Below, piece by piece: positions 37,582-48,171 of a stretch of 64,000 bases of DNA. The DNA is from Ustilaginoidea virens (taxonomy: Eukaryota; Ascomycota; Sordariomycetes; Hypocreales; Clavicipitaceae): the NCBI RefSeq assembly GCF_000687475.1, contig NC_057317.1:372001-436000 (forward strand). The letters run 5' to 3'. The position numbers were made by a program, and so were the translations under genes. Within the stretch, counting starts at the first letter, position 1, and each line of letters begins with the position of its first letter. The notes under the pieces are model-generated. The model was given only the letters and a program-made list of their open reading frames with translations. It ran no database searches and had not been told where the DNA came from.

Positions 37582-38285
37582 TATTGCAAAATGGTGACTC
37601 AAAACACTATTGGAAAGTATACTAAGTACCGACAGTAGCGTACAAGGCGTTGCAGAATAAAACAAGCTGGTTAAAGATTAAAAACGCACACACGGGGTTG
37701 ACCAGAGCAAAGATGTCAGGGAAATCTGATTCTAATTGTTGGTGACTATTCTAGCTAGAAAGAGGGAATTTTGGGCATATTTCTACCATCTTGAAAAAGT
37801 GGTTGAAAATAATGAAAAACCGCAAAAATAGCGAAAAACCCGACGAAAAGTCGGTCTGCCCAACCGTGCCCAATATCCTACCCAATGCCTACCCAACCAA
37901 GCCCAGTGGCTTATAGCGGTGTGCCGGATGCCCTATAACAGCCTGCCGTACGGGCCGGAAGCCTTATATCGGTCTGCCGTAAATGACCGGTGTAGCGGGT
38001 GACTGTATGTAGAAGGCCGAAAGTGCTGGTTTGCCCATTTGGTAATCCCGTAGAAATGCGCCGCCTGTTGTGGGCCCTGTGGCCCGCTGTGACCGGCCGC
38101 TGTGGCCGGCTGTGGGGCGCTGTGCCGGTGCCGTGACCGGCGCTGTGGCCCACTGTAATCGGCGTTGTGGGGCGCTGTGCCCCACCATAGCGCCTGGTAT
38201 AGCCACCGCGATATCTCAACGTAAAGACGTCGTACGGTAGCGAGACCAGTACCAAAATACAGCTAAAAAGGCGCTGATTTCAACA
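37582..38285 (-). repeat. 5' LTR of element B0
   Basis: 704 bp, the partner of 2,276-2,979. In element orientation its last bases read GCAATA instead of GCAACA, a C-to-T change in a CpA context. Confidence 0.92.
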
Positions 38286-41150
38286 ATAGCAGTATAAAAA
38301 TCGTAAAGTAGATATTACAGTTATCTTATAAGCTTTCGATACCTTAGGAACCCTTTAAAGTGGTCTCTTTCAATCTATTTCTATAAGCTACTGCTTTTAA
38401 TAGTAATAAATATATAGTATTATTTACCTGCCGATTTATGGGAATGAAGTGTATTTTTATAATACCTAGAAAGACCGACCTACCTAAATACTAGCTAATC
38501 TTTAAGAATCGGGTTTTATACCTATACGATATAGCGATTGCGATAGTTATCTCTAATAATAAAATAGCGCTTTAGACTAGTAATAGTCGGGAAAAAGCTA
38601 AGCGGAAAAGCATTATAATTCGAAATTCAAGCCCTAATTACTAATATTAGAACGGTTATACTAAATATTCTAAGGGGGTATTAAAGACAAAGATAGCCCT
38701 TCTTAACATATAAGCAGGCTTTCCTAAGGAGTTATAGCCTATTACAGCCGAAGTAGCGGTATATTTACTAAATTAAAGCCCTAAGAAGTCGGAAAGACCT
38801 TACGATAACTAGAAGTCACCTCTTCAAATGCTTTAACTTTAGCTCCGTAATAATAAGCCCGCCTAGAAACACCTACCGGCAGATATTCATCTACAAATTC
38901 ACCACCTCTGCACCTACAGATACAAGGCTTTCATAATAACTCGCGATAGGATATTATAGAAAGGTCTAAAGCTTAATTAAAGAGCTTACATCGGGTATTT
39001 AGCAGGCTATATCTCGACCACTTAATACCTAATTTAGGTGCCTTCGTTAAAAAAAAGCTACTAGTTTAATTCTAGCCATGTTATATTTAATAAGACTGTA
39101 TTCTATTAAGATAAACACTATTTACCGATTTTTAAACAACAGAAGGAGGCCCTAAATAGCCTTATTAGTAATATTAAAGAAACACCTATTATTAACGACT
39201 TTAAACTTATATCATCTAGGAATTTAATTGAAAATATCTTTACTAATAATCCTATTATTAAATAGGCACTAAAGGTATAAAATGAAGCTACTAACGATAC
39301 CCCTTAACCAATAGAAATTAATCTTAAAGTTATAGATTACCCCGAAGAAGCTATTACTTAAGCGATACTATTATCCCTGCTATTTTCGCCTGAGCCTAAT
39401 AATAAACTTAAGCCGATTGCTCCCTTTAATAATATATTTTTTATAAAGCTTAAAGGAAATACTTACAATATATTTATAGCTTCTATTGCGAAGCCTTTAG
39501 CTATAATAGAGGCACTATATATTACGAATATGCCTAAAAAGCTTGCGATATAGAGGGAGCTTAAAAAGCACCCTAAATATAAGGAATTTATCGCCACCGC
39601 GAAAGAAGAATATTTAAAGGTTATAAATAGGGAGATTAGGTGCATTATTTAATATAATAATTTATCTATCGACCTTTAGATTAAGCTATTAGACCTAAAG
39701 TAGGTATTTACCTATAAATAGGACTAAGATAGGTATCTCACCGGTTATAAGGCACGATTATACATTCGTGGTAATTAATAACCCTATGATCTTCATAATA
39801 CCCAGGCAATAGCGCTTGCAGCATATATATTTCGGCTTCTTATGGCATTAATATGCTTCTTTAATTTAGAAACGCACTAATATGATTTTATTACGGCCTT
39901 TTTTAATGCACCACTTAATAAGACCATCTATTGTAAATAACCTAATAGATTCTACGATAGTTTCACATTTATTAGGTTATTATATGCCCTATATAGGCTT
40001 TGAAGGTCTCTACTACTGTGGTTTAAAGAGTTATTACGATTCCTATTGCAATAAGGCTTTAAATAAATCTGCGAGGACCCCTATATCTTTATTAATAGCT
40101 TCCTTATTGTGTTCTTCTATATTAATAACCTAATCGTGCTTTATTATAAGTCATGGATAGAGGCATTCGAATCGTTCTATATAGTATTAATAGCGGCATT
40201 TAAGATTAAAGATCTCGGCGAGCTATAGTGGTTTTTAGCAATTAAGGTTATTCGTAATTATACGGCCGGAAAGTTATAGCTTATATAGAGGGCTTACTTC
40301 GATAAGCTGGCGATAAAATATAATTTTACCGCGTTTAATAATACTAAGGACCGCCTTCTAGAGCACCCGCTACATACTATAAGACTTAAGGCATTTAATG
40401 GGATAGCTAAACTATACGATACGAAGCGATACTAATTAATAGTAGGCTCGTTGGTATATCCGATTATAATTATAAGGCCTAAACTAGGCTATATTAGATT
40501 ATAGCTATTAAGATTCCTTTAAAATCTAGGTCTAGACTATTTACGAGCTATAAGGAAGGCACTTAACTATAGCTATATATAGAAGAATACCACAATAGAA
40601 TTCCGGGCTAATATAGCAGAAATAGAGGCATTTTCTAATGCTTCTTATGCCGATGATATTATAACGCGATAAAGCAGTTAGGGCTATATAATTAAGCTCT
40701 TTAGCGGCCCGATTATATATAAATCGGGTCAATAGGATACTATTACGATATCGTTAATAGAAGTAAAGCTTCTTGCGATATCTTATATAGCAAAGGAGGT
40801 TATCGCCTTTAAGAGATTATACAAAGAAGTTAGGCTTCAATTATATGCCGATATCCCTATAATTCAATGCGATAATATCTAGACTATTTGCCTATTAAAG
40901 GAGGAATTCTTTAAGCTTATAATACAGCTTCATTATATAGATATTTATCACTATTAGTTGCACTAGGAGGTTTAGAAAGGAACGATTAATATTACATAGA
41001 TTCCAACGGGCAATATAGTTGCTAACGGTTTTATAAAGCCCCTAATAGGCCAGAAATTTAAAATCTTCCGCCGGCAGCTTAGGCTTATTATTTTAAAGGG
41101 ATCCTACAACGCCGGCCCACAGTCTTACGATATTGATTTTAGTAGTGAGG
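38286..41150 (+). pseudogene. Element C, right part: decayed integrase, reverse transcriptase and RNase H
   Basis: This continues element C after the B0 insertion. The integrase part (about 38.3-39.1 kb) is badly decayed. The reverse transcriptase is clear from about 39,480. KARLYIRGN and FITAFFNAPL are recognisable, and the catalytic YxDD box near 40,110-40,130 reads FYINNLIVL, so both Asp codons became Asn (GAY to AAY). RNase H motifs follow: EAFSNASYAD near 40,625 and YADIPIIQCDN near 40,845-40,875, then the typical C-terminal IPTGNIVANGFIKPL near 41,000. There are many in-frame TAG and TAA codons. The element is certainly dead. It belongs to a Copia lineage clearly different from A and B. 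Confidence 0.85.
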
Positions 41151-41444
41151 AAGAGCCTTATAAAGATTAAAAGATGCCCTAAAAAATCAGATTGAAAGGG
41201 GTTTTTCAACAGCTGTACTTATTTCCTATAAAAAATTAGAATCTACGGTTTGTTATTGTTTTCTTATGCTATATGTGTGCTATTAGGCGAATTTACCCTT
41301 GAACAGATAGCCTATTCAATAAGGGCACCATTATATTTTGCGCATAACTGTTTTGAGTGGATTAATATTTCTACTTATTATCTTGCTTTGCACTGAGTTT
41401 AGCTATATGGCAGGATATCCTAGAGAAAGCACATCCTGAGGGGG

Positions 41445-41642
41445 TGTATTAGAGGGAAATTGGCTTGTCTGTAATGTGGATATCGGTTATATCCGAGGTC
41501 GGATGTGCCGAGTTCCCCCTAGATTAGTAAGCCCTTAGGGGTACCCCCTATCCCACTATAAATAGCTGGGAACATAAGTCTCTTAGAGAAGACTTGGTTC
41601 CTTTAATCAAGCATTATCGCATTTTCCCTGTGCATTCTGACA
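41445..41642 (+). repeat. 3' LTR of element C
   Basis: A short purine tract (GAGGGG, 41,439-41,444) is followed by TGTATTAGAGGG, a typical Copia LTR start. The LTR contains TATAAATA at 41,557-41,564, its likely promoter. The 3' end is placed at TCTGACA (41,642) because GC-rich host DNA follows. With no second LTR in the window the end is uncertain by some tens of bases. The LTR is far less mutated than the element body. Confidence 0.6.
41557..41564 (+). promoter_or_regulatory. TATA box in the LTR of element C
   Basis: TATAAATA lies about 110 bp into the LTR, in a position typical of an LTR promoter. In a 3' LTR it would point outward, towards the homocysteine methyltransferase gene about 310 bp downstream. 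Function is inferred only. Confidence 0.4.
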
Positions 41643-41870
41643 GGTTCCCTCTACGACGAATCGACGATGACGTACGTGCCGGGTTCCATGGCGTGCTCAC
41701 GAGTGGAGACGGACGACCCAGTCAGAACCTCCTCCAGCCAGCCCAGCCCAGCCGCTCACGCATTTTAACGGCAATCCAACAAGATTCGCCAGAGAAAGTC
41801 AGGTTCTGATGCCGTTGCCGTTGCCAATGGAAATGCACATCGCAGCCCTCCGGCCTCGCTCGCGCCCACC

Positions 41871-42920
41871 ATGTCCATCCTCTTCCTCGACGGCGGCCTC
41901 GGCACCTCCCTCGAGCAAAAGTACGAGCAAAAGTTCACGCCCTCGACCCCCCTCTGGTCCTCGCACCTCCTCGTCTCCAACCCTCCCCTCCTCCTGCAGT
42001 GCCAAGCCGACTTTGGCCTCGTCCCCGTCGACATCCTCCTCACCGCGACCTACCAGGTATCCGTCGAGGGCTTCCGCAAGACCAGGACGCCCTCCTTCCC
42101 CGACGGCATCCCCGCCCAGCACATCCCCGCGTTCCTGGAAACCGCCGTCTCGGTCGCCGAGCGGGCGAGCAGCCGGGCCTCGGTGGCGCTTAGCCTCGGC
42201 CCCTACGGGGCGTGCATGGTCCCCAGCCAGGAGTACAGCGGCCGGTACGACCCGCGCCACAGCTCGCCCGACGCCCTGTACGAGTGGCACCGCGAGCGGC
42301 TGCTCCTCTTCGCCCGGGTGGACGGCCTGGCCCGCCGGGTAGGCTACGTCGCCATGGAGACGGTGCCCCGGGTGGACGAGGTGGCGGCCATGCGGAGGGC
42401 GCTCGGCGCGGTGCCCCAGCTGGCCGGCCTGCCGTTCTGGGTATCCTGCCTGTACCCGGGGGACGGGGAGGTCCTCCCGACGGGGGAGTCGGTCGAGCAG
42501 GTGCTGCGGGCGAGCTTGGACGCCGGCGTGGCGGGGCCCGTGCCGTGGGGGGTGGGCATCAACTGCACAAAGGTGTGGAAGCTGCCGTCTCTGCTGGCGA
42601 GGTACGAGGCCGCCGTGGCGGACATGGTCCGGCAGGGTGTGCTGGCGGCGTGGCCGGCCCTGGTTCTGTACCCCGACGGGACCAACGGTCAAGTGTACAA
42701 CACCGCCACGCAGGCGTGGGAGGGCTCTGACGCGGCGGACGTCGAGCGGGGCGCCTGGGAGGAGCAGCTCGCCGAGGTGGTGAGGGGGACGAGGGCCCGC
42801 GGCGAGTGGAAGCAGGTTGTCGTGGGGGGTTGCTGCATGGCCAGCTCCGAGGATATCTCGAGGCTGCGGCAGATATTGCTGGCGGACACGGCCAACGCCG
42901 GCTTCTTGCCGAGAGGGTGA
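41871..42920 (+). CDS. Homocysteine S-methyltransferase (Mht1/Sam4-like), 349 aa
   Basis: It transfers a methyl group from S-methylmethionine or S-adenosylmethionine to homocysteine, giving methionine, and is probably cytosolic. The single-exon frame is GC-rich and has the whole family signature. DGGLGT at residues 7-12 opens the barrel. GINCTK with Cys232 and the GGCC pair (Cys321, Cys322) supply the three zinc-binding cysteines. ETVPRVDE, YPDGTNG and the terminal ISRLRQIL segment are also family-like. Length agrees with yeast Mht1/Sam4 (about 325 aa). The start is in a good context (GCCCACCATGTCC). It lies about 230 bp from the LTR of element C yet shows no RIP damage. A short upstream frame (ATG 41,809) may be a uORF. 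Which yeast paralogue it matches cannot be decided. Confidence 0.93.
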   Translation: MSILFLDGGLGTSLEQKYEQKFTPSTPLWSSHLLVSNPPLLLQCQADFGLVPVDILLTATYQVSVEGFRKTRTPSFPDGIPAQHIPAFLETAVSVAERASSRASVALSLGPYGACMVPSQEYSGRYDPRHSSPDALYEWHRERLLLFARVDGLARRVGYVAMETVPRVDEVAAMRRALGAVPQLAGLPFWVSCLYPGDGEVLPTGESVEQVLRASLDAGVAGPVPWGVGINCTKVWKLPSLLARYEAAVADMVRQGVLAAWPALVLYPDGTNGQVYNTATQAWEGSDAADVERGAWEEQLAEVVRGTRARGEWKQVVVGGCCMASSEDISRLRQILLADTANAGFLPRG

Positions 42921-43799
42921 GCTTTCTCGCCGAGAGTGCGTGTTTTGATGACTGTCAGAGAAGCTTGTGAGCTCGGTAGGTGCTCTGTGTTTTGCGCGCG
43001 AGCCTACGCATGAGCGCATGCAAAAGGCTTGGGTTCTCTCTAAACTACTCCGTACTGCCTATGGACTATAGTCCATATATCTTGGCTAGTGTTGGTCACG
43101 TAAAGAGTTGCGTCACAGACTAAATGGGAGGATATCCACACACCGGACAGGCCTATCCGGCCTCGGAAATGAGGTCAATTAGACCTAGAATCGGCATATA
43201 ATAAAAATCTTCAAGGCTCAGTAAAGTAGCAAAAATAGACAGCAGGGGCACCACACGACACCGCTGGTATTGACTTATACCCATCGTCATACTTATAGTC
43301 CCTATAATACCCCTCGGGGACCTCCTCGACGCAATCTTCTGCGGGGGCATACGGCGGACGTGGCGGTGGCGGCGGGTAGCATGGCACGGGATGGTGATAC
43401 CGACCGTAACCCCGACAAGGCCTAGGCGTAGGAGTGCCCGGATACGGAGGCGGGCGACGATACGCGGCAGGGGCCCGGGGGGGCGCAGTTGTGTCTGCTA
43501 GCTATGTAGACTTGGCTACCGTAGACACTAGATTAGGACAATCAAGCCTTTTACATCCACCTTCGGATCGCTGCACTTTTATAAATGGCAGCAATTGGCC
43601 TAGGTCTTCCATATATTCTTTCTATAGGCTGCATTATTAGTATTATCTATAAACCCTAGGATAATTATAGATGCTACTTCTTACAGCCTGTTATAGAGTG
43701 GCGTAGTATAGATTAAAAAGGGGAAGAAAAGAGGGGAGATCTCTATAAGACTCTAGTGATAATTAGTAAGCTGTTAGTAAGTTTCCCTTTCAGGCAAAT
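42921..43799. other. Intergenic; possible minus-strand proline-rich fragment
   Basis: 3' flank of the methyltransferase gene, then low-coding sequence. On the minus strand from about 43,500 to 43,212 there is an open stretch rich in Pro, Tyr and Arg (RRPPPYPGTPTPRPCRGY, then YYRDYKYDDGYKS) ending in a stop. It has no recognisable domain and may be a gene relic. Nothing else is seen. Confidence 0.3.
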
Positions 43800-45097
43800 C
43801 CTTACTATATATAAACTAATAAAGCTGCGTACTTAAGCCGCAAGCTGAAGTAAGAGTCGTGGGGTTTCCCTTCGGCTTCTGCGTCTTCGGGGTGGAGGAC
43901 GGCTGACAGGCGGGAATAAATCAGGGGAGGGTTTCTTTTCGCCTTTCTCGTCTCATCTGTTCTCCATTTTCCAGCCATTGTTAACGACGTCGGTCGAATT
44001 CCGTTGCATTGGCTCCGTTTTTTGAGGAACATCAACAACCCATGTGTCCCCATTCACCGCAATTAAAAACACCAATGGTCTGGTAATCTGTATTCAGTCG
44101 GAATTCTCCCTCTCCAGCATAAGCTCCTGTACTAGGTCCTGAACCTGAGCCTCCAGATGATGGCATATTGTCATATTTGGGATTCCCATACTGACCGTAT
44201 GGTCATACCCTCGGTTGGTCTGGTGGTATTAAAAGCCTCCAATCGCTAGATCACTTCGAACCGGTAGCATAGATATATCTGCTTCTTTTGGGCCTCCTTC
44301 GGCGTGTTGTGTGTCGATTGCATCATCTGAGTATGCACCTTCAATGCCTTGGTATGCGCGTTAAGGGCGGCGATATGCTGAGGTATAATCGCAAAGTGAC
44401 GACTGGAGTCACCGCATCGGTGTGATTAACTAGAGTCGTAGCAAATTCTAGCGGGACCATCAGTACGGTTTAAAGCAGTAGAAGTTGAATGCCGGGAGAT
44501 ATATCGATCGGGGCTATAGGGAATAGAATGTCTATAAAGGTTATATCGGTTGGGACTTAGAAACCAGGCGGGGGAGTTGCGGTAACTCGTTTGGCTGAGG
44601 CAGGCGTCGATTTAGTTAAGGTTTTTAATATCCTCTTTCGTTTTTTAAAGACGTAAGAGGTTTTAATCGGGTTCATCTTCTTCTAGGTATCGATAATAGA
44701 TATTAGGCACTCTAGGATGTCATTAAGGACTTATTTGTGCATTTTGTAAACTCCTTGCCACTTAGAGTTTCTATAAAGGGTGCCCTATATTATCTTGGCG
44801 ATAACTGCATTAAGCAGGGCGATTAGGTCCTTAGGGTCGATATATGTATCTAGGGAGGTTTTCTATGAGATTATTAGAGGGTTGAGCAAGAGATCCTCTG
44901 AAGTTCAATCTAGATGTAAGGTATTCAGGAGTTGCCTCTATAATAATATAGGGTGGTAGGGTATTCCTGTGGCTGAGGAAGTGTTTTGCCAGAATGAGCT
45001 CTGCGCTGTCTTTGCTGTATGTCTGGGCTATGATGTCTAGGTTCCATCTGGACTTTCTTGGCGTTTGGGGGGTTTCGGTGTGCATAGAGTCAGTCAT
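43800..45097 (-). pseudogene. Repeat E1: retroelement gag-like gene, decayed
   Basis: Minus-strand frame starting MTDSMHTETPQTPRKSRW at 45,097 and open to 44,831. It then continues with stops and frameshifts through a segment RKRILKTLTKSTPAS near 44,630 and IDILFPIAPIDISPG near 44,520. Near 44,040-44,010 the residues FNCGEWGHMGC form a CCHC zinc knuckle lacking its first Cys. A knuckle at the C-terminus after such a basic/Pro-rich body suggests a retrotransposon gag (inference). A second copy, E2, is at 49,310-51,720. No LTR or pol was found with this copy. Confidence 0.55.
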
Positions 45098-45744
45098 CTT
45101 GCAGTAGAGCGAGAGAGCCTGCGAGTTGTTGAATGCTAAGCGGCTAATAGTCCGATGACAAACTTCGTTTCAGGCGGCAAATTCTCGACCGCAGCCGAAC
45201 CCTCCTGACCACAGTCAGGTTGGTTACTCGCAGACCCTCACCGCAGCTACTGGTCTGACCTAACCGCAGCCGGGATTTTCTTTGCCACTATCGTCGTTTT
45301 TTCAACACGGAGTCGCGAGTGTTTCGATGGTAGTGCGAGGCGGAACAAGATGGCCAACGCACACAAAAACGAGGCACTGGAAAACAAGAGCAGCTCCGGA
45401 CCAGGACCCATTCCCGTTCATCCGACCTGACGCTGTCGCTAAAGGCGAACTCCCATCCTTCCCTCTCTTCCCTCTCTCGGCCTACCTGCTTCCCATCCAT
45501 TCCTCCCACCAAGTAAGCAATTGTTCCTGGGTTTCCGAGACTAGCGTCGGCATCATCTCCGACCCTCAAAAGCCTTGTTAGTAATGCTTCAGCCCGCTGT
45601 CGCTGTCGGCGCATCGGATGGGCATGGTCTTGTCGGCTTCTGAGCTCGTCTTTTCGAACCATCTCTATATCTATACGCAGAGCTACTATAGTAGCCGATT
45701 CCTATGCGCCATCGCCTACGGCAAGACCTGCTGAGAAAATAACC
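45098..45744. other. No gene recognised
   Basis: Mixed-composition sequence. It contains small imperfect repeats of ACCGCAGC near 45,190-45,270. Open frames on both strands near 45,280-45,660 overlap each other and have no recognisable motif; I do not support them as genes. Confidence 0.4.
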
Positions 45745-46940
45745 CTATACCGCCCCTTTCACTAGTGCGCCGCTATAACCGTCATTTGTCCCCTGGATAG
45801 TGTTGGATTGGAAGAGAAAGAAGAAAGAGAAAAAGGGCCGCACGTTAGCGAAACCCATGCAAAGAAGGATCGAACTACCCACGGGAAAACACGTCCCATT
45901 TTGTGCGACGCAATGCGCGCAGCGCCCTGTCATTTAATCGGCGTCGTTCTTCTTCGAACGACGCTTTTTCGTCTGCACTGCGTCCTCCATTCCAAGTGAG
46001 CTCTCGGCGAACTCACAGCGAAATGTCGGCAGTTCAATACCGACGGGCGGGTTATCCGTGAACTCTTTCACGGCCCTGCGGAAGCACGTCATGCACATCT
46101 GGCGCAAGAGCAGCATCTTTTGCCGGATGAGGGCATGGTCGGCCCCATCTAAGATACGCGGGGGGGTACTGCTTGGTAAATAGGTAGCCTAGTATATATC
46201 GCATCGCCGCGTCAATATAGAGGCCTAGGTCTTCGCTGCTTGCGTCGTCAAGCTTGCAGTGCCCCTCGGCTTTGTGCCGCTTTATAAGATGGAGAAAGAA
46301 CCTCGCTTCCTCCTGAAAGTATTCTATAGGTCGCCTAGGGCCGCCGCTAGGCGTATTATCGCCACAGAGGCTATCGCCGTAGCGGGCTATATCCAGTATT
46401 TTCTAGTATAACTCACCCATAGCAGGGTAACGATTGACAAGGGCCTTCCTGTCCTGGCACTTTGGGTCCCGCCCCTTCTCGTGGCAGATATAGCATATTT
46501 GCGATCTATGCGCCCTCCTGCCCAGGGCGAGGAATAGGTGTGGGCAAACCTGCCAGATGCGGATGCCCTTTGCGTAGTAGTCCCCCGTGGTCGCCTTGAG
46601 CGTGTCGTCCATCGGGCAATCGTCGTGGAGCAAGCCCACGACGCGGCCCTCCCGCTCGGCCGCCTGCCCGGCATCGTTATTGACGTCGTCTGGCAGCCGT
46701 CCGGAATGGAATCTACCGAGAAGGAGTCGTAGTCGTCCTAGTACTCTTGCGGTGTTTATGCGTCTCGCACGCTGCTAGAGCGGCGGCTGGAGCCGCCGTC
46801 GTTGGAGCCGCCGGAGCAAGGTTTATTCTTAGGGTAATTAGGGTCGGGGTTGGAAAGATCGTGCGCCCAGCAGAATTCATTGCATTTGCGTTGGCCGAAA
46901 TGTTTAATGTAGTACTAGTATAGAGCCTCGCCAACTTCCC
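45745..46940 (-). pseudogene. Gene G: unrecognised protein, broken by stops and frameshifts
   Basis: Reading right to left, protein-like sequence continues across frames. It begins GEALYQYYIKHFGQRKC (about 46,925), then a Ser/Gly linker. After a frame change near 46,690 comes EGRVVGLLHDDCPMDD, then CYICHEKGRDPKC (about 46,500-46,460) and RPIEYFQEEARFFLHL. After a second frame change at a run of seven G on the + strand (about 46,160) comes ALIRQKMLLLRQMCMTCFRR, and a basic tail TKKRRSKKND ends at TAA 45,934. Beyond this codon the frame goes on with MTGRCAHCVAQNGTCF. One internal TAG (about 46,410) looks like a mutated CAG. Two Cys pairs and the basic tail hint at a nuclear or nucleic-acid-binding protein; I do not recognise the family. 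Confidence 0.45.
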
Positions 46941-47011
46941 AAGTATATAGGGGAAGCGTTCCGTACTTGGGATAAGACGTGGGCTCTAACAGGATGTATA
47001 AAGTGGCTCTA

Positions 47012-47425
47012 CTACTTGGTTTTTGCTGCACGTGGTGTCGTTGCGGATTGGGTCGTCGTATTTGGCTTTTCCTTCCCGATGTCTACCCTGTTACCGGGCA
47101 ATTCCAACTGGCCTACCGGCTTTGGCAGGTCAGGGATAAGAAAGCCGGGCGGTCCTTCCCCTGGAGTGTCCTGGGTATTCTGCGGCGGAGGCGGGCTGGT
47201 AAGCGTTGGTTTTGGCCGGGGAGTAGTCGGCGTCGGCGTTATCAATTTGTTTTTAATCGGAATCTTCGAAGAGGGTGCGAATGATGCCATATTGAATACC
47301 TCCTTCACCCCCTGCCACCTCAATGGTGATGTGAGATGTACGAGTTGCTTTCGAAGATGGCGTGCAAATTCCGTGTAAGCCTTCCCTGGGGAGTATGTTT
47401 CCACCATCTCCATGTCTCTCCACAT
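47012..47425 (-). CDS. Uncharacterised 137-codon frame, Pro/Thr-rich, probably a fragment
   Basis: It starts MWRDMEMVETYSPGKAYTEF and continues with a basic segment (FARHLRKQLVHLT) and a long Pro/Thr/Lys region. It lies directly upstream, on the same strand, of gene G and could be its N-terminal part after a frameshift. No domain is recognised. Its start lies just inside the left arm of the foldback repeat at 47,431. It may be a chance frame. Confidence 0.3.
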   Translation of the reverse strand: MWRDMEMVETYSPGKAYTEFARHLRKQLVHLTSPLRWQGVKEVFNMASFAPSSKIPIKNKLITPTPTTPRPKPTLTSPPPPQNTQDTPGEGPPGFLIPDLPKPVGQLELPGNRVDIGKEKPNTTTQSATTPRAAKTK

Positions 47426-47430
47426 GCTAT

Positions 47431-47805
47431 CCCGACTTCTCTCGCATGACGCTGGTTATACAACGTGGGCGGTGGCAGTTAACCGCCACTATCGGATGAT
47501 GAGAAACGGCGCGGCTCTATCGGCACGCATTGATAAAACTCATACATCAAACAAGAAAAACTAACAAAACGCCAAAACGCCAGAAAATAACAAAACAAAG
47601 GAAAAAACAAAGGAAATTTAACGAAAGACACCACCACTCTAGAGGGGTGGCATGGGGATGGGGTAACCCTGCATGACGGTATATACCTGGGCGAGAACAC
47701 CGCCCGTGTTGACGTCGGCACGGATGATATTGCTCATCATCCGATAGTGGCGGTTAACTGCCACCGCCCATATTGTATAACCAGCGTCATGCGAGAGAAG
47801 TCGGG
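47431..47805. repeat. Foldback element with 73-bp inverted repeats
   Basis: The left arm 47,431-47,503 (CCCGACTTCTCTCGCATGAC...) and right arm 47,733-47,805 are reverse complements over 73 bp with about two mismatches. They flank a 229-bp AT-rich spacer without a gene. Each arm holds a smaller hairpin around GGCGGTTAACTGCCACC. The structure resembles a MITE or foldback transposon. No clear target duplication is visible. Confidence 0.7.
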
Positions 47806-48171
47806 GCTTCACGGCGGTTTCCTATGCCGCGTGGCGCTCCTGGTACTACGTGAAGACATCAGCATAGCGCAGCAGTAGCGATAGGAACTCAGCCGGCTTA
47901 CATTTTCGCACCCCGGAAGAGGGGCAGGACCATATCTGGTCACCATTAACTGCTCCCGTTGGAACACAAAGTTCCGGTATGCGGCTTTCGACGCCTATAC
48001 CCAAGTTAGACAGGCACTAGATGCAAGCGAAGAGAGGGACGTACTCGCGTTAACTCAATGTTCCCATTGAGCTTGAACCCACGACCATGATCGGAGTTCG
48101 CTTTGTCAAATCCCCTGAGCAGGGAAATCGAGGAGCGCTCCGCTAACAATTGGATGACTGGCGCCATGGAA
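47806..48171. other. No gene recognised
   Basis: Mixed composition without a recognisable frame or motif. Confidence 0.4.

Larger units (their letters stand above)
2276..38285 (-). mobile_element. Copia element B0 (minus strand), split by B1
   Basis: This is a complete element in reverse orientation: LTRs at 2,276-2,979 and 37,582-38,285 (704 bp each), primer site at 37,568-37,581 and polypurine tract at 2,980-2,988. Its own sequence occupies 2,276-8,528 and 37,041-38,285; everything between is the later insertion B1 and its passengers. The target duplication in element C is ATAAC (2,271-2,275) and ATAGC (38,286-38,290), which differ by one G-to-A change. The coding frame is heavily mutated. 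Confidence 0.93.

Noticed and set aside
41799..43019. Long minus-strand frame (406 codons) opposite the methyltransferase gene
   Set aside because: Shadow frame of a GC-rich gene with strong third-position bias; Arg/Pro/Gly/His-rich, no domain.
45282..45662. Overlapping frames on both strands (99 and 124 codons)
   Set aside because: Neither has a recognisable domain, homologous pattern or splice context; they mask each other.
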